NCBI GenBank assembly: GCA_902547535.1
Contig: CACCOB010000002.1
Coordinates: 1 to 64,000, forward strand
Length of the DNA: 64,000 bases
Origin: an uncultured Pelagibacteraceae bacterium
Lineage (GTDB): Bacteria > Pseudomonadota > Alphaproteobacteria > Pelagibacterales > Pelagibacteraceae
Direction: 5' to 3'
Shown here: positions 33,101 through 41,637 of the stretch, piece after piece
Layout of the letters: the number at the start of each line of letters is the position of its first letter
Position numbering within the stretch: position 1 is the first letter of the stretch
Position numbers and translations under genes: made by a program
Notes under the pieces: generated by a model
Databases searched by the model: none
What the model saw: only the letters and a program-made list of their open reading frames with translations
Told to the model about the DNA's origin: nothing

Positions 33101-33307
33101 TTAGATTCTATTTTTGAGCTTATTAAGTTTTTTAACTCTTTTAATGTTTTCCTGAAGAATTCTTTTTTTCTTTTCAGAGGGTTTTTCATATGTATTTTTT
33201 AATTTTATAATTTTAAAAAAACCATCCCTTTGAAGTTTTCTCTTTAAAACTCTTAAAGCTTGCTCAATATTATTATCTTTAACTTCTATTTTAATAACTA
33301 CCTCCAA
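33101..33307 (-). CDS. rpsU: 30S ribosomal protein S21
   Basis: The protein (68 residues from TTG 33307) contains VKDNNIEQALRVLKRKLQRDG, split here as VKDNNIEQAL and RVLKRKLQRDG, and YEKPSEKKKR, all diagnostic of S21, a small-subunit protein involved in initiation. The start is uncertain. TTG 33307 has no Shine-Dalgarno sequence and overlaps a strong GGAGG (33305-33301). An ATT at 33295, 5 nt after that GGAGG, would give a 64-residue protein beginning KIEVKDNN, aligned with normal S21 starts. I keep the TTG coordinate as the conservative choice. Confidence 0.9.
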   Translation of the reverse strand: MEVVIKIEVKDNNIEQALRVLKRKLQRDGFFKIIKLKNTYEKPSEKKKRILQENIKRVKKLNKLKNRI

Positions 33308-33344
33308 AAAATGGCATCATTAACACTTTATGTTTTATTTGTCT

Positions 33345-33350
33345 ATTATA
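33345..33350 (-). promoter_or_regulatory. Candidate -10 element for rpsU-tRNA-fMet
   Basis: The minus strand reads TATAAT, a perfect sigma-70 -10 hexamer, about 40 nt upstream of the rpsU start. The best -35 at 17-bp spacing is TTACCT (33373-33368), a poor match inside the end of the trcR gene. It would drive rpsU, tRNA-fMet and perhaps the fkbM-like gene. Confidence 0.35.
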
Positions 33351-33355
33351 TTTCA

Positions 33356-33931
33356 TTAATTTTGTTTAGGTAATAATGCTTTCTCTTTTTCTTTCTTTTC
33401 TCTTTTAATTCTTCTATCTGCTTTTTCTAAAGCAACTATAAGATCTTTTTGAGTAAAAAGTCCCATTGCAACAGGATCTTTAGAATTTAGATTATTGTAG
33501 TTCCAATAACTTTTATTTCTTATCGCTGTTACAGAGTTTTTTGTAATACCTACTAATTTTGCAATCTGGGTATCCTTCAAATTTGAATGGTGTTTGATTA
33601 ACCATAATGCAGAATCTGGTTTATCCTGGCGTTTTGATAAAGGTACATATGTTTTTGATTTTTTTTCTTCATTTTCTATCTCAACATTATTCTCTTGCAA
33701 AATTAAATCTCTGTTTGGATCTTCTGAAGAAAGATTTATCTCGTCTTTAGTAAGTTGCCCGGCTATTATTGGATTATAACCAACTATACCTTTTGCAACC
33801 TCTCCATCTGCAATTCCTTGAATTTCTACTTCATGTAATTTGCAAAAGTTTGCAATTTGCTTAAAGGTCAAAGAAGTATTTTCTACAAGCCAAACAGCTG
33901 TTGCCATTGGCATTAATGGCGCGTTAGTCAT
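33356..33931 (-). CDS. TrcR-like cell-cycle transcriptional regulator (DUF1013)
   Basis: The 191-residue protein starts with APLMPMATAVWLVENTSLTF and has FCKLHEVEIQGIADGEVAKGI near residues 28-48, then, after a charged linker, KPDSALWLIKHHSNLKDTQIAKLVG near residue 102 and a helix-turn-helix-like TKNSVTAIRNKSYWN near residue 129. This two-part layout matches the alphaproteobacterial DUF1013 family, named TrcR in Caulobacter. It is thought to bind DNA and influence cell-cycle gene expression. It overlaps the rpmE stop by one base, so both are probably one transcript. Confidence 0.85.
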   Translation of the reverse strand: MTNAPLMPMATAVWLVENTSLTFKQIANFCKLHEVEIQGIADGEVAKGIVGYNPIIAGQLTKDEINLSSEDPNRDLILQENNVEIENEEKKSKTYVPLSKRQDKPDSALWLIKHHSNLKDTQIAKLVGITKNSVTAIRNKSYWNYNNLNSKDPVAMGLFTQKDLIVALEKADRRIKREKKEKEKALLPKQN

Positions 33932-34158
33932 TATTTATTTTCAGCTCTAAAGTTTTGAAATTTTTTGTTAAATTTACTTACTCTTCCTTTATCTAATATT
34001 TTTTGTTTACCCCCAGTCCAAGCTGAGTGAGATTTAGGATCAATTTCAAGTTTGAGTATTTCTCCTTCGGAACCCCATGTTGATTTGGTTTCAAACTGAC
34101 TGCCATCAGTCATTTCAACAACTATTTTGTGATACTTTGGATGTAAGTTTTTTTTCAT
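33931..34158 (-). CDS. rpmE: 50S ribosomal protein L31
   Basis: The 75-residue protein begins [19 protein letters not shown] and has [19 protein letters not shown] and [10 protein letters not shown], all typical of L31. The CxxC-type zinc cysteines of some L31 proteins are absent, so it is the zinc-independent form, usual in alphaproteobacteria. It is followed directly by the TrcR-like gene. Confidence 0.95.
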   Translation of the reverse strand: MKKNLHPKYHKIVVEMTDGSQFETKSTWGSEGEILKLEIDPKSHSAWTGGKQKILDKGRVSKFNKKFQNFRAENK

Positions 34159-34193
34159 AGGCGGTCTTATAACAAAAAGATTATTAAAAACAA

Positions 34194-34940
34194 TTAAAAG
34201 TTATCAAGTGTTTTCATCATTTTTGAATATATACTGCTACTTGCGGCTCTAATATCTATGCTATCATCTTTATATTTGCTGAAATCATTTGTAATTCCTC
34301 CAGCTTCTTTAACAATAAGTATGCCTGCAGCAATATCCCATAAATTAATATTATTATGAAAAAAACCATCTAATCTTCCAGATCCTACATACGCTAAATC
34401 CAGAGCTGCACATCCTGTATTTCTTATATTTAAATTGGGAAAAATGCTTTTCAATCCAATCTGATCAGATGAAAATAAACAATCTTCAATATCATTTTTG
34501 TTAGATACTCTTATTCTATGATTATTAAAAAAAGCTCCATTATTTTTTTCAGCAAAAAACATTTCATTTTTAATAGGATCATGTATCAGGGCAGATATTA
34601 AATCATTATCAATTTTAAGTGCAACTGAAATTGCAAAATGTGGTATTCCGTGTAAAAAATTAGTTGTTCCATCGATAGGATCAATTATCCAAACTTTGTC
34701 TTTGTCATAATTTTCAATTTTTCCATTTTCCTCTGTCAAAAAAGAATAATTTTTCTTTGCTTTAGAAAACTCCTCAATAAGAATTTTCTCAACTTTTTTA
34801 TCAGTCTTAGTTACAAAATCTCTTGGCCCTTTTTTTGCAACTTGTAAATTTTCTACCTCGCCAAAGTCTCTAATAATTATTTTTGATGCTTTTTCGCACG
34901 CTTTGATCATTATATTTAAATTTGGAGATATAGAGTTCAT
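34194..34940 (-). CDS. suhB: Inositol monophosphatase family protein
   Basis: This 248-residue phosphatase has the lithium-sensitive family motifs: FLTEENG near residue 63, [15 protein letters not shown] near residue 79 (DPxDGT metal site) and [17 protein letters not shown] near residue 199 (WD...G second metal site). Members hydrolyse inositol phosphates or related sugar phosphates; in bacteria SuhB also affects rRNA transcription. The natural substrate here is unknown. It lies 3 bp downstream of efp on the same strand. Confidence 0.9.
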   Translation of the reverse strand: MNSISPNLNIMIKACEKASKIIIRDFGEVENLQVAKKGPRDFVTKTDKKVEKILIEEFSKAKKNYSFLTEENGKIENYDKDKVWIIDPIDGTTNFLHGIPHFAISVALKIDNDLISALIHDPIKNEMFFAEKNNGAFFNNHRIRVSNKNDIEDCLFSSDQIGLKSIFPNLNIRNTGCAALDLAYVGSGRLDGFFHNNINLWDIAAGILIVKEAGGITNDFSKYKDDSIDIRAASSSIYSKMMKTLDNF

Positions 34941-34943
34941 TTA

Positions 34944-35504
34944 TTAAATTTTTTTTACGTATTCAAATGTTCTTGTATCTAATATTATCTCATCATTAGC
35001 CTCCACGAATGGTGGTACTTGTATTTTAACTCCATTATCAAGAATAGCAGGTTTATAAGAGGAGGAGACTGTCTGCCCTTTAAGTGCAACATCAGTAGAA
35101 GCGATTTTACAACTAACTTGATTTGGCAGCTCAACTTCAATTGGACTCTCATTATAAAAACTAACTGTTACCTCAAGGTTTTCAGTCAATAATTTACCTT
35201 TTTCACCAACTATGTTTTTTCTTATTTCAATCTGCTCAAATGTTTTAAGATTCATAAAATAATAATTATTTTCATCTGCATAAAGAAAACTAAAACTAAT
35301 TTCCTCTACTGAAGCTTTCTCGACTGACTCACTTGATCTAAATCTCTCATTTAATTTGGTATTTTTCCTAACACTTTTCATTTCTATTTGAGCAAAAGCA
35401 CCACCTTTTCCTGGCTTTACATGTTGTGTCTTAAGAACTTGCCATAAATCATTTTTATGTTCTAAAAGCATTCCTACTCTAATTTCTCCAGCATTAATTT
35501 TCAT
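34944..35504 (-). CDS. efp: Translation elongation factor P
   Basis: The 186-residue protein has three beta-rich domains. It starts KINAGEIRVGMLLEHKNDLW and has the modification loop HVKPGKGGAFAQIEMKS near residue 29, where the lysine in PGKGG is the usual lysylation site. IELPNQV-like VELPNQVSCK near residue 124 and GVKIQVPPFVEANDEIILDT near residue 157 are C-terminal landmarks. EF-P relieves ribosome stalling at proline runs. It overlaps thiE by 4 bp and is followed by suhB. No epmA or epmB gene is in the window. Confidence 0.95.
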   Translation of the reverse strand: MKINAGEIRVGMLLEHKNDLWQVLKTQHVKPGKGGAFAQIEMKSVRKNTKLNERFRSSESVEKASVEEISFSFLYADENNYYFMNLKTFEQIEIRKNIVGEKGKLLTENLEVTVSFYNESPIEVELPNQVSCKIASTDVALKGQTVSSSYKPAILDNGVKIQVPPFVEANDEIILDTRTFEYVKKI

Positions 35505-36115
35505 TTTAACATTTCCACAGCTTTTTTTGGGTTATATTTTTTATTATTCCAAATGTAACCTGAAATAGCTAAAAAATTAGCATTATTCAATAACAGATTT
35601 TTATAATTTTTTGAGTTGATACCACCAATTGCAACTAAAGGGATATTGGTCAATATTTTTATTTTATTTAGAACTTTCGTAGATGCTCTAAACTTTACTT
35701 TTTTAGTTTTTGTTTTACTAAAAGCACCAAAAGCTAAATAGCTTGCTTTTTTTTTAATAGCTTGTTGTGCAAGTTTAATAGAATTATGACAAGTTATTCC
35801 TATTATTTTATTCCCTATTATTTTACGGGCATCTTTTATATTCATATCTTTTTGTCCCAAATGACAACCATCAGCATCAAGTTTTTTTGCTAACCAAGGG
35901 TCATCATTTACTATAAACTTTACTTTCTTATCTTTACATAATTTCTGAATTTTTTTTCCAATTAAAATTTTTTTATCTAAATTATATTTTTTAAATCTCA
36001 TTTGAAAAAAACTTATTTTGTTTGTACTTAGAACTAATTTTAGATCCTTAAAGAAATAATTGTTTATTCTATTTGGGGAAATAAGATAAATAAATTTTTT
36101 TTTACTTATTTTCAA
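35501..36115 (-). CDS. thiE: Thiamine-phosphate synthase
   Basis: This 204-residue TIM barrel has FQMRFKKYN near residue 37 (Q.R pyrophosphate segment), VNDDPWLAKKLDADGCHLGQ near residue 67, GITCHNS near residue 97, AFGAFSKTKTK near residue 118 and VAIGGIN near residue 155. These match ThiE, which joins HMP diphosphate and the thiazole phosphate to give thiamine phosphate. The second gene of this pathway, thiD, lies at 55322. Neither thiC nor thiG is in the window. The start is TTG overlapping the fba stop by 14 bp; it is therefore in the fba operon. Confidence 0.85.
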   Translation of the reverse strand: MKISKKKFIYLISPNRINNYFFKDLKLVLSTNKISFFQMRFKKYNLDKKILIGKKIQKLCKDKKVKFIVNDDPWLAKKLDADGCHLGQKDMNIKDARKIIGNKIIGITCHNSIKLAQQAIKKKASYLAFGAFSKTKTKKVKFRASTKVLNKIKILTNIPLVAIGGINSKNYKNLLLNNANFLAISGYIWNNKKYNPKKAVEMLK

Positions 36116-37112
36116 GTTCTTTTGACCATTTTCCTATAGCAGCTAGGGAACACATTTTAGCTCTATGATTAAAAGTATTTTGAGTTAATTCTTTATCTTT
36201 GTTATTTTTTGACCATATTTTCAGTGCACTTTGTTGCAAAGCTCTTCCAAAGGAATAAGTCATAATAAATTTAGTTTTATTATTTTTATTTATTAAATTT
36301 AAATTTTCAGTACTCTCTATTTCTAATTGACCTCCAGATAAAAAAGCAATCCCAGGCACCTCACTTGGCACTGAATTTTCAAGGCATTGAAGTGTTTTTT
36401 GAGCAACTTCCTCACCAAAAATTTTATCTTTTGACTGGTTACCAGCTAATATCATATTGGGTTTTAAAATTATTCCTGAAAGATCAACTTTATGTAATAT
36501 TAATTCCTCAAAACATTTTTTAATAACTTCTGATGTTTTTTTTAGGCAAATATCAGCAGAATGATCACCATCCATTAATACTTCTGGTTCAACTATTGGA
36601 ACCATTCTACTTTCTTGGACTATAGCAGAATACCTCGCAAGTGCATGTGCGTTAGAATGAATTGCTAGTTTACTCGGGTATTCCTTGCTTACACTATAAA
36701 CACCCCTCCATTTTGAAAATCGAGCACCAAGCTCATAGTATTTTTTTAATCTTTCTCTAAGTCCGTCCAAACCTTCAGTTATTTTTTCCTCAGTGGAGTT
36801 TGCTAAATCTTTTGTGCCTGTATCAACTTTAATTCCAGGTATAGCTCCTGAAGAAGAAATTAAATCAGGAATCGAAACTCCAAAACTTGTCTTTTGTTTT
36901 ATTGTTTCATCATAAAGAATTACACCACCAATATATTCCCCCATACTTTTAGATGAAAAGAGTGTTTCTCTGAATGAAAGTCTATTTTCTGGAGTTGAAG
37001 GAACATTTACTGCTTCAAGTCTTTTTGTCATTGTTCCATTACTTTCATCTGCTGCAAGGATACCTTTGCCATTAGAAATTATTTTAAGTACAATTTTATT
37101 AAGTTCAGACAT
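36102..37112 (-). CDS. fba: Fructose-bisphosphate aldolase class I
   Basis: The 336-residue protein starts with GKGILAADESNGTMTKRL near residue 13 and has IVPIVEPEVLMDGDH near residue 180. SGIILKPNMILAG near residue 216 carries the Schiff-base lysine, and GIAFLSGGQ near residue 255 is the phosphate loop. This is the class I type also found in eukaryotes, not the zinc-dependent class II. It cleaves or forms fructose 1,6-bisphosphate. It follows pgk by 1 bp within the tkt-gap-pgk-fba order and may serve mainly gluconeogenesis, as no phosphofructokinase gene is seen. Confidence 0.95.
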   Translation of the reverse strand: MSELNKIVLKIISNGKGILAADESNGTMTKRLEAVNVPSTPENRLSFRETLFSSKSMGEYIGGVILYDETIKQKTSFGVSIPDLISSSGAIPGIKVDTGTKDLANSTEEKITEGLDGLRERLKKYYELGARFSKWRGVYSVSKEYPSKLAIHSNAHALARYSAIVQESRMVPIVEPEVLMDGDHSADICLKKTSEVIKKCFEELILHKVDLSGIILKPNMILAGNQSKDKIFGEEVAQKTLQCLENSVPSEVPGIAFLSGGQLEIESTENLNLINKNNKTKFIMTYSFGRALQQSALKIWSKNNKDKELTQNTFNHRAKMCSLAAIGKWSKELENK

Positions 37113-37113
37113 A

Positions 37114-38292
37114 TTAATTTAAAGCGGTTATACCAGGTAGCTTTTTGCCTTCAAGATATTCTAAAAAAGCTCCACCTGCAGTTGAAACAAAATTAAAATT
37201 ACCAACAACTTTTAAGTTATTTAATAATGAAACAGTATCTCCACCACCTACAACAGAAAAAATTTTGTTTAATTTTTTATTTTCAATTATTTTTTTTGCT
37301 ATTTTAATGCTTCCATTAGCAAAATTTGGGTTTTCAAAATATCCAGCTGGTCCATTCCACAATATTGTCTTACTATTATCAATTATGTTTATTATTTTAT
37401 TAACTGTTTTTGGACCAATATCTAAAATCATCTCATCAGGCAAAACTTGATTTAATTCTTTATTTTTAGAAAGCCCATTTAAATCTTTGGCTACAAGAAC
37501 GTCATCAGGATAAATTATTTTACATTCTTTTTTTTTTGAAAGTGATAAAATTTCTTCAACTATTTCGTTACAATTTTTTTCTTTTATTGATTTTCCAATA
37601 TTATTTCCAAAATATTCAATAAAATTATTAGCCATACCTCCAACAATCACAATATTATCAAGCTTTGGTATTAAATTTTTAATAATATCTATTTTAGTAG
37701 AAATTTTAGATCCTCCAATTATGCATGTTATTGGTTTCGTTATTTCTGCTGTAATTTTATTAAGAGCACCCACTTCTAAATCTAGTTGGAGTCCAGAGAA
37801 AGATGGTAAATACTTAGAAATTTGTTGAATTGATGCATGAGCTCGATGAGAGCAGGAAAAAGCATCATTTACATAAATATCCCCAAAACTTGCAAGATGT
37901 TTTGCAAATTTACTATCATTTTTTTCCTCCTCAGCATAAAACCTTATATTTTCTAAAATAAAAATCTCTTCATCAAATTTTTCAAAAAAGTCTTTATTTT
38001 TAATTTCATAAATATTTTCTGTGATTAATTTTATACTTTTATTCAATTTTTTTCTTAAGTCTTCACATATTGGTTTTAAGGATAGCTCTTTTACTGTTTT
38101 ACCTTTTGGCCTTCCCACATGTGATAGAATTATTATTTTAGTTTTTTGTTGTATTAAAAAATTTAAAGTAGGTAGTATTTTGTCAATTCTGGTTGTGTCA
38201 CTTATTTTTCCATCTTCTAAAGGGACATTTAAGTCTAATCTTAATAATATTTTTTTACTTTCAAGATTTTTTTCATTTGAAATACTTTTCAT
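37114..38292 (-). CDS. pgk: Phosphoglycerate kinase
   Basis: This 392-residue enzyme has LLRLDLNVPLEDGKISD near residue 16, ILSHVGRPKG near residue 55, NDAFSCSHRAHASI near residue 140 and the C-terminal nucleotide loop NGPAGYFENPNFANGS near residue 313 and VVGGGDTVS near residue 345. Length and domains are normal. It interconverts 1,3-bisphosphoglycerate and 3-phosphoglycerate. Its start shares one base with the gap stop, indicating coupled expression with gap and fba. Confidence 0.97.
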   Translation of the reverse strand: MKSISNEKNLESKKILLRLDLNVPLEDGKISDTTRIDKILPTLNFLIQQKTKIIILSHVGRPKGKTVKELSLKPICEDLRKKLNKSIKLITENIYEIKNKDFFEKFDEEIFILENIRFYAEEEKNDSKFAKHLASFGDIYVNDAFSCSHRAHASIQQISKYLPSFSGLQLDLEVGALNKITAEITKPITCIIGGSKISTKIDIIKNLIPKLDNIVIVGGMANNFIEYFGNNIGKSIKEKNCNEIVEEILSLSKKKECKIIYPDDVLVAKDLNGLSKNKELNQVLPDEMILDIGPKTVNKIINIIDNSKTILWNGPAGYFENPNFANGSIKIAKKIIENKKLNKIFSVVGGGDTVSLLNNLKVVGNFNFVSTAGGAFLEYLEGKKLPGITALN

Positions 38293-39299
38293 TAAGAGAT
38301 TTTATTCAAATTCTCTGCTATATCGCACATTCTGTTTGAAAAACCCCACTCATTATCATACCAAGCTGAAATTTTACCCATGTTAGTTCCAACCACATTT
38401 GTTAAAGAGGCATCAATAATTGCAGATGCAGAACGATGATTAAAATCAATAGAAACCAATTTTTCATGAGTTACCTCTAAAATTTTATTTAATTCATTTT
38501 TAGAAGCAGTCACAAATACATCGTTGATTTTTTTTATATCAATTTCTTTTTTTGTACAGAATACTAGTTCAACAAGCGACACATTGGGTGTAGGGACTCT
38601 CATTGCAACTCCTTCTAATTTCCCTTTTAGGCTGGGAATTATTTCTCCTATAGCTTTTGATGCCCCTGTTGAAGTTGGGATTATTGATTGGCTCGCAGCT
38701 CTTGCTCTTCTTGGATCTTTATGGGAATTGTCCAAAATTCTTTGATCACTGGTAAATGCATGAATAGTGGTCATAAAGCCCTTTTCAATGCCAAAATGAT
38801 TATGAAGAACATTTACAACTGGAGCTAAGCAATTAGTTGTACATGAAGCAGCAGAAATTATTTTATCATCCTTTGATATAATTTTTTCATTAACACCAAA
38901 CACTATTGTTTTATCGGCATTTTTACATGGAGCAGAAACAATTACCTTTTTTGCTCCATTTTTGATATGTGAAAGTAACTTTTCCTTTGAATTAAATTTA
39001 CCAGTACACTCAAAAACATAATCAACATTGTATTTTTTCCAATTAATATTTTCTATTTTACTTTCTTGCGAAAATGTAATTTTATTTTCATTAATTATTA
39101 TTTCACTTTCATCAAATTTTAATTCTGCATCAAATTTTCCATGAATAGAGTCGTATTTTATTAGTTCAGAGGTAGTTTCAGCACTAGATCTGTTATTTAT
39201 GTGTTGAATTTTTAAATTTTCGTTTTGGGTTTCGAAAATTGATCTAACGATCATACGACCAATTCTGCCCATCCCATTAATTCCAATTTTAATAATCAT
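38292..39299 (-). CDS. gap: Glyceraldehyde-3-phosphate dehydrogenase
   Basis: The 335-residue protein begins KIGINGMGRIGRMIVRS (NAD(P)-binding GxGxxG) and has the active-site SAASCTTNCLAPV near residue 152 with the catalytic Cys, TIHAFTSDQRILD near residue 180 and the C-terminal SAWYDNEWGFSNRM near residue 312. The residue after the second beta strand is N in HINNRSSAETT, so NAD versus NADP preference is not clear from inspection. It sits between tkt and pgk with 1-2 bp gaps. Confidence 0.97.
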   Translation of the reverse strand: MIIKIGINGMGRIGRMIVRSIFETQNENLKIQHINNRSSAETTSELIKYDSIHGKFDAELKFDESEIIINENKITFSQESKIENINWKKYNVDYVFECTGKFNSKEKLLSHIKNGAKKVIVSAPCKNADKTIVFGVNEKIISKDDKIISAASCTTNCLAPVVNVLHNHFGIEKGFMTTIHAFTSDQRILDNSHKDPRRARAASQSIIPTSTGASKAIGEIIPSLKGKLEGVAMRVPTPNVSLVELVFCTKKEIDIKKINDVFVTASKNELNKILEVTHEKLVSIDFNHRSASAIIDASLTNVVGTNMGKISAWYDNEWGFSNRMCDIAENLNKIS

Positions 39300-39301
39300 T
39301 T

Positions 39302-41260
39302 CTAGTTTTTTAATAATTTCTTTGATTTATTTGCAATATTTGATGATATTAAACCAAAATATTTATAAATATCTTTATATGGAGCACTCTTCCCAAATTC
39401 ATCAATTCCAAAAGTTATTCCATAATCACCTACATATTTTTTCCAACAATCACTTGATCCAGCTTCAATTGAAATTCTCAATTTAGTTTCCTTTAAAATT
39501 TTATCTTTATATTTATTTGATTGTGATTCAAAAAGCTCCATGCATGGCACTGATATAACTTTTGAATATATCTTATCTTTGGCCAATTTGTGGCTGGTCT
39601 CTATAGCTAAGTTTACCTCAGAGCCACTGGCTAAAATCGTTAGTTTAATTTTTTTGTGAGTTCTTAAAATTTCATAAGCGCCTAATGAGCATTTGTTAGT
39701 TTTTGAGTATTTATTTCTAATGGGATTTAGGTTTTGTCTAGTTAAGGATAGAATGCTTGGTGTTTTAAAACTCTCTAAAGCATGTTGCCAACATTCAATA
39801 GTTTCTAATCTATCTGCAGGTCTAAAAATATTAAGGTTGGGTATTAATCTTAATCCAGATAATTGTTCAATAGGTTGGTGTGTTGGCCCATCTTCTCCGA
39901 GTCCGATAGAGTCATGAGTCATCACATATATAACTTGTCGTTTCATCATAGCTGCCAATCTAATTGATGGCTTGCAATAATCTGAAAAAATTAAAAAAGT
40001 TCCTCCGTAAGGAATTATTTTACTATGCAAGGCTAATCCATTCATAATTCCACACATTGCATGTTCTCTTACTCCATAATGGATATAATTTCCGTTAAAA
40101 TTTCCGGGTGTAATTATTTCATGATTTTTAGTCTTAGTGTTATTTGATCCTGCAAGGTCTGCTGATCCACCAATAAGTGTATTACTTTTTTTAATAAGAG
40201 ATCTAATGATTGATTCTGAGGATTTTCTTGAAGCGATAATCTTATCTTCTTTTAAAGCTATTTTTTTTTCTTTTAAAATTGACTTTACAAAATCATTTTT
40301 GAAAAATTTATTTATTTTACTTTTTTTCTTTTTATAGATTTTGTTCCATTTGAATTCAATTTTTTCTCCCTTTTTTCCAATCTCTCTCCAAATCTCTAAT
40401 ATATTTTTTGGTATTTGAAATGGTTTATGCTTCCATCCTAATTCTCCACGCACCAATTCAATCTCCTCAACGCCTAGCGGGCTTCCATGCGAGGAAGCTT
40501 TTCCAGACTTATTAGGTGATCCATAACCAATTTTAGTCTTACAGGATATAACAGTTGGTTTTTTTGCATTTTGAACTTGTTTGAGAGCTTTAAATATTTC
40601 ATTTTCTTTATGACCGTTAATTTCTATGTAATCCCAGCCATAACTTTCAAATCTTTTTTTAAAATTATCCGAAACTGTTAAATTTGTTGGTCCATCAATA
40701 GAAATAGAATTATTATCAAACAACATTATTAAATTTTTAAGTTTTAGATGGCCTGCTAAACTCATAGACTCATGACTAATTCCCTCCATTAGACAGCCAT
40801 CACCTGCGATCACATAAGTTTTATGATTAATAATATCTTTACCAATTTTTTTTTTCAAAATTTCCTCTGCTATTGCAAAACCAACCGCATTAGAAATTCC
40901 TTGACCCAAAGGACCTGTAGTTGTTTCAATCCCTGAGTTTTCAACATACTCAGGATGACCTGCGCAAATAGAGTCTATCTGTCTAAAATTCTTAATATCT
41001 TTTAGTTTAACACTTTTATAACCAGTTAAATAGAGCAAAGAGTAAAGCAACATTGATCCGTGACCAGCTGATAAAACGAATCTATCTCTATTTATCCAGC
41101 TTGGGTTTTTTGGATTAAATTTTAGAAAATATTTGAAAAGAATTGTAGAAACGTCAGCCATTCCCATGGGCATACCGGGGTGTCCAGAATTAGCTTTTTG
41201 TACAGCATCCATCGAAAGAGCACGTATTGAGTTAGACAAGGTTTTATTAAGTTCTCTCAA
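39302..41260 (-). CDS. tkt: Transketolase
   Basis: This 652-residue thiamine-diphosphate enzyme has SGHPGMPMGMA near residue 24, GPLGQGISNAVG near residue 117, AGDGCLMEGISHE near residue 154 (ThDP-Mg loop GDG...), YGGTFLIFSDYCKP near residue 406 and HDSIGLGEDGPTHQP near residue 441. The full length and all three domains are present. It moves two-carbon units in the pentose phosphate pathway. The start is TTG preceded by AAAGGA 9 nt upstream. It is the first gene of tkt-gap-pgk-fba-thiE-efp-suhB, all on the minus strand with little spacing. Confidence 0.97.
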   Translation of the reverse strand: MRELNKTLSNSIRALSMDAVQKANSGHPGMPMGMADVSTILFKYFLKFNPKNPSWINRDRFVLSAGHGSMLLYSLLYLTGYKSVKLKDIKNFRQIDSICAGHPEYVENSGIETTTGPLGQGISNAVGFAIAEEILKKKIGKDIINHKTYVIAGDGCLMEGISHESMSLAGHLKLKNLIMLFDNNSISIDGPTNLTVSDNFKKRFESYGWDYIEINGHKENEIFKALKQVQNAKKPTVISCKTKIGYGSPNKSGKASSHGSPLGVEEIELVRGELGWKHKPFQIPKNILEIWREIGKKGEKIEFKWNKIYKKKKSKINKFFKNDFVKSILKEKKIALKEDKIIASRKSSESIIRSLIKKSNTLIGGSADLAGSNNTKTKNHEIITPGNFNGNYIHYGVREHAMCGIMNGLALHSKIIPYGGTFLIFSDYCKPSIRLAAMMKRQVIYVMTHDSIGLGEDGPTHQPIEQLSGLRLIPNLNIFRPADRLETIECWQHALESFKTPSILSLTRQNLNPIRNKYSKTNKCSLGAYEILRTHKKIKLTILASGSEVNLAIETSHKLAKDKIYSKVISVPCMELFESQSNKYKDKILKETKLRISIEAGSSDCWKKYVGDYGITFGIDEFGKSAPYKDIYKYFGLISSNIANKSKKLLKN

Positions 41261-41298
41261 AAATTTATCCTTTGTAGACTTAGGTGAATCAATTTATT

Positions 41299-41304
41299 AT
41301 TATA
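41299..41304 (-). promoter_or_regulatory. Candidate -10 element for the tkt operon
   Basis: The minus strand reads TATAAT in the 53-bp gap between the divergent tkt gene and the coiled-coil gene at 41314. It would start transcription about 32 nt before the tkt TTG. I see no good -35 at 16-18 bp, so the call rests on the hexamer and position. Confidence 0.35.
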
Positions 41305-41313
41305 GATATATAT

Positions 41314-41637
41314 ATGAATTCAATTAGTGAAAAAGAAAAAAAACTATTAGAAACTTTAGATAAATTAAAAAATTTAGAAAATATTAAACCAGATAAAATT
41401 TTGGCGTTAGAAAATCTACAAAACCAAAAAAATCAATTAGAAATTGAAAAAAAAGAAATAGAACAAAAATACTATTCACTTCAACAAGAAAACGAGACAC
41501 TTAAGCAAAAATTTGATGAATTTAAAAAAAAGGAGATTGAAGAAAAAAAAAAAGAAGACCAATTCTCACAAAAAATTGATGAATTAAACCAAGAAACAGA
41601 TAATTTGATGGAAGAAATTGATAAATGGCAAATGTAA
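41314..41637 (+). CDS. Coiled-coil protein upstream of zapA (DUF4164-like)
   Basis: The 107-residue protein is nearly all charged heptad-like helix rich in Lys, Glu and Gln (for example LENLQNQKNQLEIEKKEIEQ), with no membrane segment. Small coiled-coil proteins of this sort commonly precede zapA in alphaproteobacteria. I chose ATG 41314 over an in-frame GTG at 41284, which would extend into the tkt promoter region. It overlaps zapA by 13 bp, so the products are probably made together and may interact. A cell-division role is inferred only from context. Confidence 0.7.
   Translation: MNSISEKEKKLLETLDKLKNLENIKPDKILALENLQNQKNQLEIEKKEIEQKYYSLQQENETLKQKFDEFKKKEIEEKKKEDQFSQKIDELNQETDNLMEEIDKWQM

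Noticed and set aside
41284-41313. GTG start for the coiled-coil gene before zapA
   Set aside because: It would place coding sequence over the tkt promoter region and adds a hydrophobic, non-coil leader; ATG 41314 is better.
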